NCBI GenBank assembly: GCA_021234535.1
Contig: CM037830.1
Coordinates: forward strand, 15,617,116-15,681,115
Direction of reading: 5' to 3'
DNA: 64,000 bases
DNA from: Stichopus chloronotus
Taxonomy: Eukaryota; Echinodermata; Holothuroidea; Aspidochirotida; Stichopodidae
This document shows, piece after piece, positions 27,346 through 40,870 of the stretch (position 1 is the first letter of the stretch; every line of letters starts with the position of its first letter). The notes beneath the pieces were generated by a model that saw nothing but the letters and a program-made list of their open reading frames with translations, made no database searches and had not been told where the DNA came from. Both the position numbers and the translations under genes were made by a program.

Positions 27346-28077
27346 ATGGACTTATGATATGTAATTTACTGTACGGGTATACATGAAAGAATATATATAA
27401 TAAGTTCTATCATTGCAAAAATCTTTCATGGATTCAAAAGCCCAGCATGTAATACTTTGGAAGTATAACATGTCCTAAATGTGTACATATGGAAAGGTAC
27501 TGTACAGTAAATGTCACACATATTAAGAAAATAATGCACTTTTTTCATCTTGAAAACTTGATAAAAATTAAATCTTCAGTAGCAGATATTGTGGCTAAAT
27601 AGAATTTGTTCTCATTTCCTTTCAAATTCCAGTATGGAGCTATTACAGCCCACTAAGCTCTTTAAATTTATCACCTTCTCTAACGATCTCTATCCCAGTT
27701 GCCAGTCAAGATTTAGGAAGTACTGTACTTTGTTTTAGTCACCATAAGGACTCCCAAGGGAGAAAGTTTACTTTTGGACGCTACTTTGCCCCTTGCAATA
27801 AGAGATCATTAACCACAATTTGGTGTCAGGAACTTTCAATTCACTTGTGAATTACCTCAGAGGTTAAGAGGGCAACACTGTATGTCATCCTTCATTACCA
27901 CAATTTCCATCAGCTGAGTCAATGAATTTTGTAACATTGCCAAACCTATAAATAATATGGCTAATTTTGTGTGAAGTGCTTTTGTGTGTATGGAACAATG
28001 AGATATTGGCAAGGAATCACAAAGTCATTTGAATTTTGGTTACCTTTCAAGTAATGCTGCAAAAAAATCATCCTTAA

Positions 28078-31000
28078 ATTCAGCTATATCGTGAGTTCTG
28101 GTAATTGCAATAGTGGTTAAAACTTAAATGTGGATTTACAAATCACATCTTTTAGAGATAGATGCGTTTCAATATGTTAAAAATGTTGCAACAGCTAAGG
28201 GGCTAGGTGGTTGAAGTACGCGACCTGTACAACACAACTTACGTATTGAAAAGCTAACAAGTATACCTCTAACGTCTTTCCTGTAGTGACTATGTACGAT
28301 GGTCGTTGAACTTTTCAGCTACAGGGACTTTTCATAAAGACTATTGTAGATGTCTTTTCTTTTACTTGATTCAACACACAGAATTATTACTCAGATACAT
28401 AAAGTTTAGAGAACAGTATTTGTAGATTGCTTTCCTTTGAGTTAATTGTTGACAGTGTGCTACTATTGTTCGCCAGCGTCCATTCATTCGGCCACCCTTT
28501 AACAATCAGTTCACCATGAAACGAGGACAATAGTCACATATTGTTAGTGCCTCGTGACTCCTCCCCCCCCCCCCCCTTCTTTAAAAAGCTTCAATTGTAC
28601 GGTCTATTAAAAACAACCTTTCAAAGAAAAACAACTTATGAATATTCATTACAAACAGCTTCTCCTCTCCAAACAAATGTTTCATTTTTAAGATAGATGA
28701 ATTTGGTCTCAATAAAAACAGAAGCCTCGGAGACTTACGTCTCCGAGGCTTCTGTTTTTATTGAGACCTTTCCTATCAAATGATGATTACATGAAATATA
28801 GAAACGGTTTCATCGTATAATGGGAAACTTTCCATTTTAAAAACACAACTTGGAGCCATGAAAAAATTCCTTCGTTTAAGGGGGTGGGGTTTAGTCGTCT
28901 TGATCATGTCAACTAAGAAAACGTTTAAGAAAACGTATCAGGTTGCGATGTTCACGTTGTAAAGTATTTTGTTGTCAGCACTTGCCTGCAATAACGTCTT
29001 TTGCCATGATTTGGGAATTTATAGAAGGACATTATTACAAAAACAAATGGTAAAGAAGGGAAGAAAATATTGACCTCTTGCGACTAAAGTGAAGACTTCC
29101 TGGTCAGAGTATGGTAACCTGGAAATGACATAAAAGTCACCTCAGTTCAGCTGTATCGTGAGTTCTGGTGATTGGAATTCCTACCAGTGGTTAAAACTTA
29201 AATGTGGATTTACAAATCACATCTTTTAGAGATAGATCCGTTTGAATAGGGTAAAAATTTTGCAACAGCTAAGCGGCTAGGCGGTTGAAGTACGCGACCT
29301 GTACAACACACCTTACGTATTGGAAAGCTAACAAGTATACCTCTAACGTCTTTCCTGTAGTGACTATGCACGATGGTCGTTGAACTTTTCAGCTACAGGG
29401 ACTTTTCATAAAGCCTATTGTAGATGTCCTTTCTTTTACTTGATTCAACACACAGAATTATTACTCAGATACATAAAGTTTAGAGAACAGTATTTGTAGA
29501 TTGCTTTCCTTTGAGTTAATTGTTGACAGTGTGCTACTATTGTTCGCCAGCGTCCATTCATTCGGCCACCCTTTAACAATCAGTTCACCATGAAACGAGG
29601 ACAATAGTCACATATTGTTAGTGCCTCGTGACTCCTCCCCCCCCCCCCCCCTTCTTTAAAAAGCTTCAATTGTACGGTCTATTAAAAACAACCTTTCAAA
29701 GAAAAACAACTTATGAATATTCATTACAAACAGCTTCTCCTCTCCAAACAAATGTTTCATTTTTAAGATAGATGAATTTGGTCTCAATAAAAACAGAAGC
29801 CTCGGAGACTTACGTCTCCGAGGCTTCTGTTTTTATTGAGACCTTTCCTATCAAATGATGATTACATGAAATATAGAAACGGTTTCATCGTATAATGGGA
29901 AACTTTCCATTTTAAAAACACAACTTGGAGCCATGAAAAAATTCCTTCGTTTAAGGGGGTGGGGTTTAGTCGTCTTGATCATGTCAACTAAGAAAACGTT
30001 TAAGAAAACGTATCAGGTTGCGATGTTCACGTTGTAAAGTATTTTGTTGTCAGCACTTGCCTGCAATAACGTCTTTTGCCATGATTTGGGAATTTATAGA
30101 AGGACATTATTACAAAAACAAATGGTAAAGAAGGGAAGAAAATATTGACCTCTTGCGACTAAAGTGAAGACTTCCTGGTCAGAGTATGGTAACCTGGAAA
30201 TGACATAAAAGTCACCTCAGTTCAGCTGTATCGTGAGTTCTGGTGATTGGAATTCCTACCAGTGGTTAAAACTTAAATGTGGATTTACAAATCACATCTT
30301 TTAGAGATAGATCCGTTTGAATAGGGTAAAAATTTTGCAACAGCTAAGCGGCTAGGCGGTTGAAGTACGCGACCTGTACAACACACCTTACGTATTGGAA
30401 AGCTAACAAGTATACCTCTAACGTCTTTCCTGTAGTGACTATGCACGATGGTCGTTGAACTTTTCAGCTACAGGGACTTTTCATAAAGCCTATTGTAGAT
30501 GTCCTTTCTTTTACTTGATTCAACACACAGAATTATTACTCAGATACATAAAGTTTAGAGAACAGTATTTGTAGATTGCTTTCCTTTGAGTTAATTGTTG
30601 ACAGTGTGCTACTATTGTTCGCCAGCGTCCATTCATTCGGCCACCCTTTAACAATCAGTTCACCATGAAACGAGGACAATAGTCACATATTGTTAGTGCC
30701 TCGTGACTCCTCCCCCCCCCCCCCCTTCTTTAAAAAGCTTCAATTGTACGGTCTATTAAAAACAACCTTTCAAAGAAAAACAACTTATGAATATTCATTA
30801 CAAACAGCTTCTCCTCTCCAAACAAATGTTTCATTTTTAAGATAGATGAATTTGGTCTCAATAAAAACAGAAGCCTCGGAGACTTACGTCTCCGAGGCTT
30901 CTGTTTTTATTGAGACCTTTCCTATCAAATGATGATTACATGAAATATAGAAACGGTTTCATCGTATAATGGGAAACTTTCCATTTTAAAAACACAACTT

Positions 31001-33648
31001 GGAGCCATGAAAAAATTCCTTCGTTTAAGGGGGTGGGGTTTAGTCGTCTTGATCATGTCAACTAAGAAAACGTTTAAGAAAACGTATCAGGTTGCGATGT
31101 TCACGTTGTAAAGTATTTTGTTGTCAGCACTTGCCTGCAATAACGTCTTTTGCCATGATTTGGGAATTTATAGAAGGACATTATTACAAAAACAAATGGT
31201 AAAGAAGGGAAGAAAATATTGACCTCTTGCGACTAAAGTGAAGACTTCCTGGTCAGAGTATGGTAACCTGGAAATGACATAAAAGTCACCTCAGTTCAGC
31301 TGTATCGTGAGTTCTGGTGATTGGAATTCCTACCAGTGGTTAAAACTTAAATGTGGATTTACAAATCACATCTTTTAGAGATAGATCCGTTTGAATAGGG
31401 TAAAAATTTTGCAACAGCTAAGCGGCTAGGCGGTTGAAGTACGCGACCTGTACAACACACCTTACGTATTGGAAAGCTAACAAGTATACCTCTAACGTCT
31501 TTCCTGTAGTGACTATGCACGATGGTCGTTGAACTTTTCAGCTACAGGGACTTTTCATAAAGCCTATTGTAGATGTCCTTTCTTTTACTTGATTCAACAC
31601 ACAGAATTATTACTCAGATACATAAAGTTTAGAGAACAGTATTTGTAGATTGCTTTCCTTTGAGTTAATTGTTGACAGTGTGCTACTATTGTTCGCCAGC
31701 GTCCATTCATTCGGCCACCCTTTAACAATCAGTTCACCATGAAACGAGGACAATAGTCACATATTGTTAGTGCCTCGTGACTCCTCCCCCCCCCCCCCCC
31801 TTCTTTAAAAAGCTTCAATTGTACGGTCTATTAAAAACAACCTTTCAAAGAAAAACAACTTATGAATATTCATTACAAACAGCTTCTCCTCTCCAAACAA
31901 ATGTTTCATTTTTAAGATAGATGAATTTGGTCTCAATAAAAACAGAAGCCTCGGAGACTTACGTCTCCGAGGCTTCTGTTTTTATTGAGACCTTTCCTAT
32001 CAAATGATGATTACATGAAATATAGAAACGGTTTCATCGTATAATGGGAAACTTTCCATTTTAAAAACACAACTTGGAGCCATGAAAAAATTCCTTCGTT
32101 TAAGGGGGTGGGGTTTAGTCGTCTTGATCATGTCAACTAAGAAAACGTTTAAGAAAACGTATCAGGTTGCGATGTTCACGTTGTAAAGTATTTTGTTGTC
32201 AGCACTTGCCTGCAATAACGTCTTTTGCCATGATTTGGGAATTTATAGAAGGACATTATTACAAAAACAAATGGTAAAGAAGGGAAGAAAATATTGACCT
32301 CTTGCGACTAAAGTGAAGACTTCCTGGTCAGAGTATGGTAACCTGGAAATGACATAAAAGTCACCTCAGTTCAGCTGTATCGTGAGTTCTGGTGATTGGA
32401 ATTCCTACCAGTGGTTAAAACTTAAATGTGGATTTACAAATCACATCTTTTAGAGATAGATCCGTTTGAATAGGGTAAAAATTTTGCAACAGCTAAGCGG
32501 CTAGGCGGTTGAAGTACGCGACCTGTACAACACACCTTACGTATTGGAAAGCTAACAAGTATACCTCTAACGTCTTTCCTGTAGTGACTATGCACGATGG
32601 TCGTTGAACTTTTCAGCTACAGGGACTTTTCATAAAGCCTATTGTAGATGTCCTTTCTTTTACTTGATTCAACACACAGAATTATTACTCAGATACATAA
32701 AGTTTAGAGAACAGTATTTGTAGATTGCTTTCCTTTGAGTTAATTGTTGACAGTGTGCTACTATTGTTCGCCAGCGTCCGTTCATTCGGCCACCCTTTAA
32801 CAATCAGTTCACCATGAAACGAGGACAATAGTCACATATTGTTAGTGCCTCGTGACTCCTCCCCCCCCCCCCCCCCTTCTTTAAAAAGCTTCAATTGTAC
32901 GGTCTATTAAAAACAACCTTTCAAAGAAAAACAACTTATGAATGTTCATTACAAACAGCTTCTCCTCTCCAAACAAATGTTTCATTTTTAAGATAGATGA
33001 ATTTGGTCTCAATAAAAACAGAAGCCTCGGAGACTTACGTCTCCGAGGCTTCTGTTTTTATTGAGACCTTTCCTATCAAATGATGATTACATGAAATATA
33101 GAAACGGTTTCATCGTATAATGGGAAACTTTCCATTTTAAAAACACAACTTGGAGCCATGAAAAAATTCCTTCGTTTAAGGGGGTGGGGTTTAGTCGTCT
33201 TGATCATGTCAACTAAGAAAACGTTTAAGAAAACGTATCAGGTTGCGATGTTCACGTTGTAAAGTATTTTGTTGTCAGCACTTGCCTGCAATAACGTCTT
33301 TTGCCATGATTTGGGAATTTATAGAAGGACATTATTACAAAAACAAATGGTAAAGAAGGGAAGAAAATATTGACCTCTTGCAACTAAAGTGAAGACTTCC
33401 TGGTCAGAGTATGGTAACCTGGAAATGATATAAAAGTCACCTCAGTTCAGCTATATCGTGAGTTCTGGTGATTGGAATTCCTACCAGTGGTTAAAACCTA
33501 AATGTGGATTAACAAATCACATCTTTTAGAGATAGATCCGTTTGAATAGGTTAAAAATTTTGCAACAACTAAGCGGCTAGGTGGTTGAAGTACGCGACCT
33601 GTACAACACAACTTACGTATTGGAAAGCTAACAAGTATACCTCTAACA
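28078..33648. repeat. Homogeneous tandem array, five 1060-bp units plus a partial unit
   Basis: Anchor sequence GGTCTCAATAAAAACAG recurs at 28705, 29780, 30854, 31929 and 33005. Intervals are 1075, 1074, 1075 and 1076 bp. All of this variation is explained by a C-tract of 14, 15, 14, 15 and 16 bases, so the rest of each unit is exactly 1060 bp. Internal units differ by very few bases (for example CGTCCA/CGTCCG and GAATATTC/GAATGTTC in the last). The outer edges (28078-28300 and 33430-33648) are more diverged, the usual pattern of homogenised arrays. No frame of 60 codons exists anywhere in the array. I see no tRNA, 5S, snRNA or histone sequence in it. Confidence 0.95.
28705..28768. repeat. 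Perfect 30-bp-arm hairpin, unit 1 of the array
   Basis: Arms start GGTCTCAATAAAAACAGAAG and end in the exact reverse complement, with a 4-base loop (TTAC). The same 64-bp structure occurs in every unit (29780-29843, 30854-30917, 31929-31992, 33005-33068). AATAAA is present once on each strand. Confidence 0.95.
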
Positions 33649-35879
33649 TCCAAAAAATCTTAATTTACACTAATTGAAAGAGTAAAAAACTCTTTAAACT
33701 TTTTTGCTTTGTAAAGTTAGCTACCCAGTGACAATTTTCTTCTTTGTCTAGTCTGGATAGCTAATTGTAAAACTTTGACATCTTATCCGGACCTTATATC
33801 CTCCCCTCGGGCATCTACCTATCAAGTTTATCCGACTTACCGTGTGTAGAAGGAGATGGTATATCTAGATACATACCATGGACTCACACAAGCACACGCA
33901 CACACACATCTGGATACCCCTTCCCGTCACCTCACCACAATCGGTAATCCTGATCCACGTGACTTTGTGCATCCTAAGGAAACCCACTAACGTCATTTTG
34001 TTTTAGCTGAATACTTAAGAGCCCACCGTAAGGTGGTCAACCATTTACGTGTCAGTTCAGTAAAGCAGTTCAATGGAGTACAGGATCTCCTCGCTATTAT
34101 ACTACGCATAATATATATAACGTATCGAGTTATCCGCATCCAAAATAATTGCGCATGAACTACTAACGACGACAAATCTCAAAACATTTTCGAGGAAGTT
34201 GAAAGCCCTCATAAACCCTAACCATAACCGAAACAATGACAAGTTACACATAAATGCATCAAAGATGAAACCTTTTGGTTTCCATTTTTGAAGTTTAAAT
34301 GAAAGTATTTTACTATACTTAAAAGGAATTGGAAGCTGTCATCTTTAAATTTAAGACCTCCTCCTCCCCTTGACACAATACAATGTATCAAATTCCTGAC
34401 ATTTACCCCCCCCCCCCCCTCCCGTCTTCTCATATTCTTACTTTTTAATGAACTTTATAGGTAGGTTATTTTCAAAACGCCCTTCAGGAATCCTGCCGAA
34501 ATGGTATTAATTCAAATGAGTAAGTCAGTAAAGATCGTACTAAACAACACAACTTCCAAGTCTACCCCACCTCTAACCCCACCTCGCATAACGACCCACT
34601 TGGAACAAAGCATCTACTTTTTTCGCCAAGGTAAATCCAACATAAAGGCATTTTAGCTCTCCGGAATTCACATTGGGCTTATCAAATATTTTTTTGGTTT
34701 GTTCCCACTGGTTTGTTCCTACATGTCGAAAAAAGCTTTTAATAAAGCGTTGCACACCGGTATCAGATACAAAATGCCCACATTCAACCCACGATTTAAC
34801 TAGTAAACTCTTTTCTTCCTTTCTCCCCAAATGGGAAGTCCAAATTCACTGCAAATTTTATCCGAGTGATACCATTAACGCAGGAATCCCTTTACGTAAG
34901 CTGAATAGTCTCCAGGCTATACACTGCAAATTCAGTCAGTATGCCGATAATAATTGTATACAACGCACCCAAAAAAAAAAAAAAAAAACACTAACCAAAA
35001 TTTACAATTTCTTACCTTGAAAGCTGGTGCTTCATGAAACTGACATCTCGAAAAAGATTTTTGTTAATATACTGTCTTTTTATACATAAGATACTCTTTT
35101 TTATACACTCTTTCTCTTCTAAAGGTTTTAAAATAACACCGTGCATTTGTCTTCAAAATATCATCTATAATGCTTTTATTAAAGCCTCTCCCAGTGTAGC
35201 TTTCCTTGGTGTCACTTTCGGAAACAAACTTTAACTTTGAACGTCAAAGCAATAAATCTGCCATTCCGTTGCTGGATTGGCACAACTGCACTATCTCCAT
35301 TGCCTATGTTCCGTCCGATATCCTCGTCAAGATTGCCAAAAAGAAAATTCCGTCCAGTCCTTTACTGTAGGATTTCTCTTACCACTATAGCTGACCGCAA
35401 TGAGTAAGTTCTAAATAGAATTCGTGGAGGTTGCAACCCATATCTGCTCGCTCGTAAAATCCCTGGTTACATTGGTAGGTCTTACAACTACAATCCTGAC
35501 AACGCGATATACGATTTATTCATTTCTTCAGAGACTTTAAGGATTGAAACTTTACAAGGATAACAACTCGGTTGTTGGTAATTGATCTGAACGCCAGTTA
35601 TGAAAAGACCAAGCCGCTACAATGCATTTCCCAAAACATCCTCATTATGCAGAAACTCCTCTTGCTTTAATCCGCATTCCTTTCTGGCTCACTTCCATTA
35701 CCTTGCAAGTAAATTGTTACAGCTTTTTTTAAGAATGCAGTGTGATTGTAGACATCCTCATTGTTGTCAATGGATAGCTTTGCCTTAAAAAGAAAAGAAA
35801 AAAAAAATGTCACCGTAGCTCATCCACACTCCCTTACAGGACCTTTCGTGAGGGTGATCAGAGGTGAACTTAATCATTA
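33649..35879. other. Intergenic, no gene recognised
   Basis: There is a short CA patch (33891-33906), a C-run (34407-34418), and an A-run near 34970-34988. Frames around 34573-35240 look faintly like eroded transposon coding sequence but show no motif that I can name. Confidence 0.5.
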
Positions 35880-37595
35880 TACAGTACATATGTTTCGTTT
35901 CGTTTCATGTATTTCGTTCATACTGTACATACATATACATACAGGCATAATAAGATGCAGTCGTACAATGTAGTGGAATATGAACAGGACGCTAGAAAAA
36001 AAAAAAAAAAACAGGAATATGTTTATCGCAGCTAGCGACCATAAAGGAAACAGAAAACACACAAAAAACAAAACACAAAAACAAGGAGAAAAGAAGAAAA
36101 GAAAAAAGGCTCGAGTCAGAAAAAGCATACAGTTCAAAGCACGTAATTACCAAGGAGATGAGATTTCATTTTACATTTAAAGGTTCTATACGACTTGCAG
36201 GGCTTTATATCATCCGGAAGATCACTCCAAGTTTTGGAACAATAATTATTCAAGAGAAGTGTTCCGTGTTTAGAATTATGCCTGGTAACTGAAAAGAGTG
36301 CGTTACTTCTTGTATGGTTGGGCATGTGCGAGGACTTTCTAGGGTTAACAATGTTACAAAAGACATGTGGTAATTTATTGTTAATATATTTATAAATAAA
36401 GGTACAAATCTTAAGGATGTGAATATCATAGACCTTAAGAATCCCAAGCTTACTGTGCAGTTTATCTGCAGAATAACGACTAGGTGAAAAGGTAATGGTT
36501 TTTAGAATTCTGTTTTGAAGAACTTGTAATGGCTTCATAACAGAAGCACTAGCTAAACCGAACATTTCAATACCATAAGAAACCTTAGAGCAGACGAGAG
36601 AATAATAAAGCTGAATAGCAACGGCAGGGGGAAGTGAAGTTCTGAGACGGTAGAAAATGCCATTGTATTGAACGAGGTTATTACAAAGGTCATCAATGTG
36701 ATTTTTGAAAGAAAGCTTGTCGTCAATCAGAAGTCCTAAATATTTAGCACAGGCTGTCTTGCAACTTTTGGTGTCGTTCAGAAGAAAATGGTTTGCACAA
36801 GAATGAGCACCACGGTCCCTTGAATGAAAAATAGAAAAGTTGGTTTTGCCTAAGTGTAGAGTAAGTTTGTTGGAGTCGAACCAAGTTTTGAGTTGACTTA
36901 AGACAGTCTGCGCCTTAGAAACAAGTTTGGAACAATCATCATCGTGAACAAAAACATTAGTATCATCAGTAAAAAGTCTCAAAGACTCATTACCGACTAC
37001 ATTGTGAATATCATTAACATAAATGAGGAAAAGCAAAGGTTCAAGAACAGAACCCTGCTGGACACCAATATTAATATCTGCATAGCTGGATAAGACACCG
37101 TTAACATAAGTACGTTGTTTTCTGTTAGAAAGGTAACTAGACATGACATCATACGCTTTACCACGAAGACCATAACTGTATAACTTAGCAAGAAGAATTC
37201 TATGGTCGACGGTATCGAACGCTTTCCTTAGATCTAAGCATAGACCTAAAACATTATCCCCGTCGTCTAAATATGAACGTATGCAATTGACAGTTTCTAG
37301 TAGTGCATGACTGGTATCATGATTTTTCCTGAAACCAAACTGGCACTCAAAGAGAGTGTTGTTATGATCCCAAAATAATCTAAGTCGCTTTTCAATAGTC
37401 TTTTCAAGAACTTTATTAATACAAGGTAACAAGCTAATTGGACGATAGTTCTCTGGATACTTGCAATCTCCCTTTTTGAAAAAAAATTGGAATGACTTTC
37501 GCAACTTTCACGGCATCAGAGGAAAACACAAGGTTAAACACATGACACAAAATTGGGACAATGACATGTGAAATAGATTTTAAAATTTACCTATA
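35880..37595 (-). mobile_element. 5'-truncated non-LTR (LINE) retrotransposon
   Basis: This contains a reverse-transcriptase domain and its C-terminal extension, followed by about 250 bp of 3' sequence. The 3' sequence has a homopolymer run and ends in short GAAACGAAAC-type repeats near 35890-35910, as seen at 3' ends of CR1/L2-like elements. The endonuclease region is missing. RT similarity begins abruptly near 37590, consistent with 5' truncation on insertion. Clade assignment is tentative, and no target duplication was identified. Confidence 0.85.
36134..37504 (-). pseudogene. Reverse transcriptase of a LINE-type element (truncated, frameshifted)
   Basis: The 456-codon frame starts without an ATG and is the 3' part of a longer polymerase that copies element RNA at the target site. 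Visible motifs: NYRPISLLP (residues 19-27), motif A LDLRKAFDTVDH (90-101), motif B GVQQGSVLEPLLFLIYVNDI (147-166; relatives usually have GVPQGS and L/GP), and motif C LFTDD (177-181; usually FADD). The C-terminal region (LRTSLPPAVAIQLYYSLVCS, then YGIEMFG) is typical of CR1/L2/jockey-like elements. A T-run at about 37482-37489 shifts the frame: upstream similarity (HVFNLVFSSDAVKVAKVIPI) continues in another frame to about 37590. The altered motif B and C residues and the shift suggest an inactive copy, although the long open frame shows that it is fairly young. Confidence 0.88.
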
Positions 37596-40017
37596 TGTCC
37601 CCTGTTTCTAAAGTGCATCTGATATGCATCTAGAAAAGAGCTCGCTTTATTCAAAATTTGCAGAGTGAAACTCGAAACAAAAATCCTTTGAAATTGTGCT
37701 AATATCTGTTACCGTTTTTGACGTAGGCTATCCTTTTTCAAAGTGTGATAAAAATATGATGATAACGTGGGGTAGTTCTCAGCATCTGCATTTCTTTATA
37801 GTTAACATTTTCATATGTTACGAAGGTTTCATACTTTGCAAGTGATATCACTATCATGTAAAGGCGAAAACACATGCTACCATGACAAAACGAAACAAAA
37901 GACACATAAAGAACATCCTTGAAATAAGACATAACATAAGACATATGATGCGATTCCCTCTCTTGTCATATATTTGCATACTTAGCGAATGCTCATTTAC
38001 GAAGCAGTTTATGCTCATTTACGAAGACAGGAATTCTGTGTCCATAAAATCGTCCAATATTCTATAAATTTTACATTTTGACATTTGTGGCTACACAGAC
38101 AAAACATTGTGTCCTTTTCTTTAAGGAGAACCGAGCACTTACAGCAACTAGTTCAGTCGGTTCAAATAGATTAACAGCTCAAATTTAACCCCAGCTTCAT
38201 CCCAGGCTGTCCGATATTGGAATCAATGCCACTGTTATTTTGACCATTCACAGTTAAAAAGGAAACTCAGGAGAAAACTTGTACTGGCTGAAATAGGTTC
38301 TTGCCTTTATTTCTTCTTTTTATCAAGCCATGCCGTAAATTACTGTAAAGAACAAACAGAAACTCAACGTCATGTAGTACAGCTTTCTGGCTGGTTAAAT
38401 GTGATTATAGCATAGCGCCATCATAAGATAGATACACGGAAATGGAGTCTACATATATATTACACTTTACTAAAGGTCGATGGTCATCAATACACATGTG
38501 CAGTGCTATGATTCCGGTTCTTCAACTCACCGTGATGGCTACGGTACGTTGATTACAATGTGACAATTTCACTGTAGTAACGTAAACGCTACAACTGATA
38601 TACGACACAAATGAAGCATAATCTACAATATGAAATCACAAACTAATGATATTCAGTCGAAATGGTAATGTAGGCCTACGCATTTAGTACGCCACAAACT
38701 GAACATAGAAAACTCCGTGACAATTACCACAAACAACTTCATAAGGGTAGGTTAGTAACGTTAGGTCAGTGATAAAGTCAATGCATGGCGCTTTTCAGAA
38801 ACCACATAGAGATCACAGGATCGCTACAACCACAAGAAACTCATTAATTAGCACATCTCATAAGAATGGCTTGAGGAATTTCTCATTTCCCAAAAGTCTT
38901 ACGAGAATGTCACGAAAGTTTATTGGCGAGAATCTTGTGAGGATCTCTCATAAGGGTAATATTTCCACTAGACCCGTACAAAAGATCTTGCTAGATTTGT
39001 TTGGAGAAGCAGATAAAAGTCTATAAAGTGCACGACACTAATTAAACCGAGCGCCACAATCAGATGGCGCGTGGCGTGCGTAAATGCTTTTTGTTAAAAT
39101 ACAGTTCAGAACGCCGGAAAACGCAACTCCCACGCATTGAGTTTCGAGATGTTTTTTGTTACAATTTTAATTTTCGGTGATATGATTCTTTCAGGATATA
39201 TTTTTTTCATGTAACTTTTTATGAATAAACAGATACCTTCCTGCGATGATTATTAAAGTAGAATACTCTGAATGCATGGTTAAACAATGGAAAGTTCCAA
39301 GGTTAGTCGGCGAATGGGGAGAAATTACTCAGATATATCAGGTAACCAGGGTTAGATGCAATCTGGTGCAGTGTTGTGTATATTTCGAAGTTGTGTGTTT
39401 TCCTCACAATTCCTAGTTTCCCTTAATCTATAACAATAGTACTTTACTTTGTGCTGAACATTTTTTAACCTTTGCTACAATTTTAAATGTTACCATAACA
39501 AAGCGGGGTTTCTGTTGCACCAATAACTATTGTTACTACGCATATGTTTGAAGTATAGTTTGAACAGACTGAAGATAACGTGAAATTGATGATCGGTGGC
39601 CTGGTATAGGGGAGAGGTCTATGGGACTGGGTACCAGCATTCCCTACGAGGAATTTGTAACTATCAGGTGAAATAGTTTGCATCGTCTGAAATCAGAAAA
39701 TTGTGCCAGACGGTATCATGTAAATGTGCCATATATTGTCTGAGGGACAATATATTATAAATTCTGAGAAACTCAATGACAAATTTGCTAAAGAACCAGC
39801 CATGCTGAACATTTCAAAACTGATCGATGTCAGCAGTAAATGCCTGTGTTTAATACAACGTACAATGGTGAAGCTGAATAGCGTGCACATTACCCTTGGG
39901 TATCCAACACACGCGCATGAGAGAATTCGAAAGCAGTATCAAGGGAAAGATATGCTAAAAACAACAGTAAAGAAACGTCCCAATGACAGCCCGAGTCCAC
40001 CTTACAGCCTGCCAGAA
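37596..40017. other. Intergenic, no gene recognised
   Basis: AT-rich sequence without supported exons or ordered repeats. Confidence 0.6.
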
Positions 40018-40020
40018 AAA

Positions 40021-40137
<117 letters not shown>

Positions 40138-40199
40138 TTAAAAGGTGGTGCCTATTGACCCGGATGCCGGCTCCAATATATTTTTTTAGAAAACAATCA

Positions 40200-40870
40200 T
40201 ACAATTTCACCAGTTTACTATGTACAAGAGTGATATACTGTATCTTCATTACTGTGTTTATAGGAACGTCCTTGCAAATTTTTCGTACAATGACTTCAAG
40301 ATATGGTGGAAATCCAAATTTTCAAATATCAGCACTGAGATTTCACTGGATTTACCATTACAATAATATAACGTTGAACAATGTGTTCTCAGGTAAGTCC
40401 TTACAAAGCTTTAAGTTAATTGGTCTAATAGTTCTCAAGATATGCTGGAAATACAAATTTTGGGGCAAAATTGGCTTTTTTTTCTCAAAAATCAGCAAAT
40501 TTCACTCCCTTTTATACAAAAGTGATATACCTTGAATATTACATTCTTAGGAAAGTCCTTGCAAAATTTGCATTAAATGCTCAAGTACATCTCAAGATAT
40601 GCTGGAAATACCAAATTTGGGGCAAAATTGGCTTTTTTTTTTTCAAAATCAGGAAATATCACTCAATTTACCTTACAACCTATACATCTTGGACATTTTG
40701 GCATCATGAGCAACTTTACCAAGTTTAAACTCAATCGCTCATGTTTTTTTCACGGTATTCTGGAAAAACAATAATTTGGACTGGTGCAGAGGCACACACA
40801 CACACACGAAGATACAAACACACACGCCAAGTTAAATGCATTGGCTCCTCTAACGCAAGGGATCAAAAAA
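40200..40870 (+). repeat. Three ~150-bp diverged repeats plus CA patch
   Basis: CTCAAGATATG-type blocks recur near 40294, 40434 and 40591. They are followed by GGAAATACAAATTTTGGGGC and TTGGCTTTTTTT, and preceded by GTCCTTGCAAA. A CA patch (40795-40830) and the ending AAGGGATCAAAAA resemble the edges of the 22.4-kb repeat. Confidence 0.75.

Noticed and set aside
28078..33648. CRISPR array, or tandem 5S, snRNA, tRNA or histone gene cluster
   Set aside because: Units are 1060 bp with no short-repeat/spacer pattern. No 5S or tRNA internal promoter boxes, snRNA sequences or histone stem-loop were found in the unit.
34573..35240. Possible eroded transposon coding sequence
   Set aside because: Some frames look weakly protein-like, but no catalytic motif could be identified.
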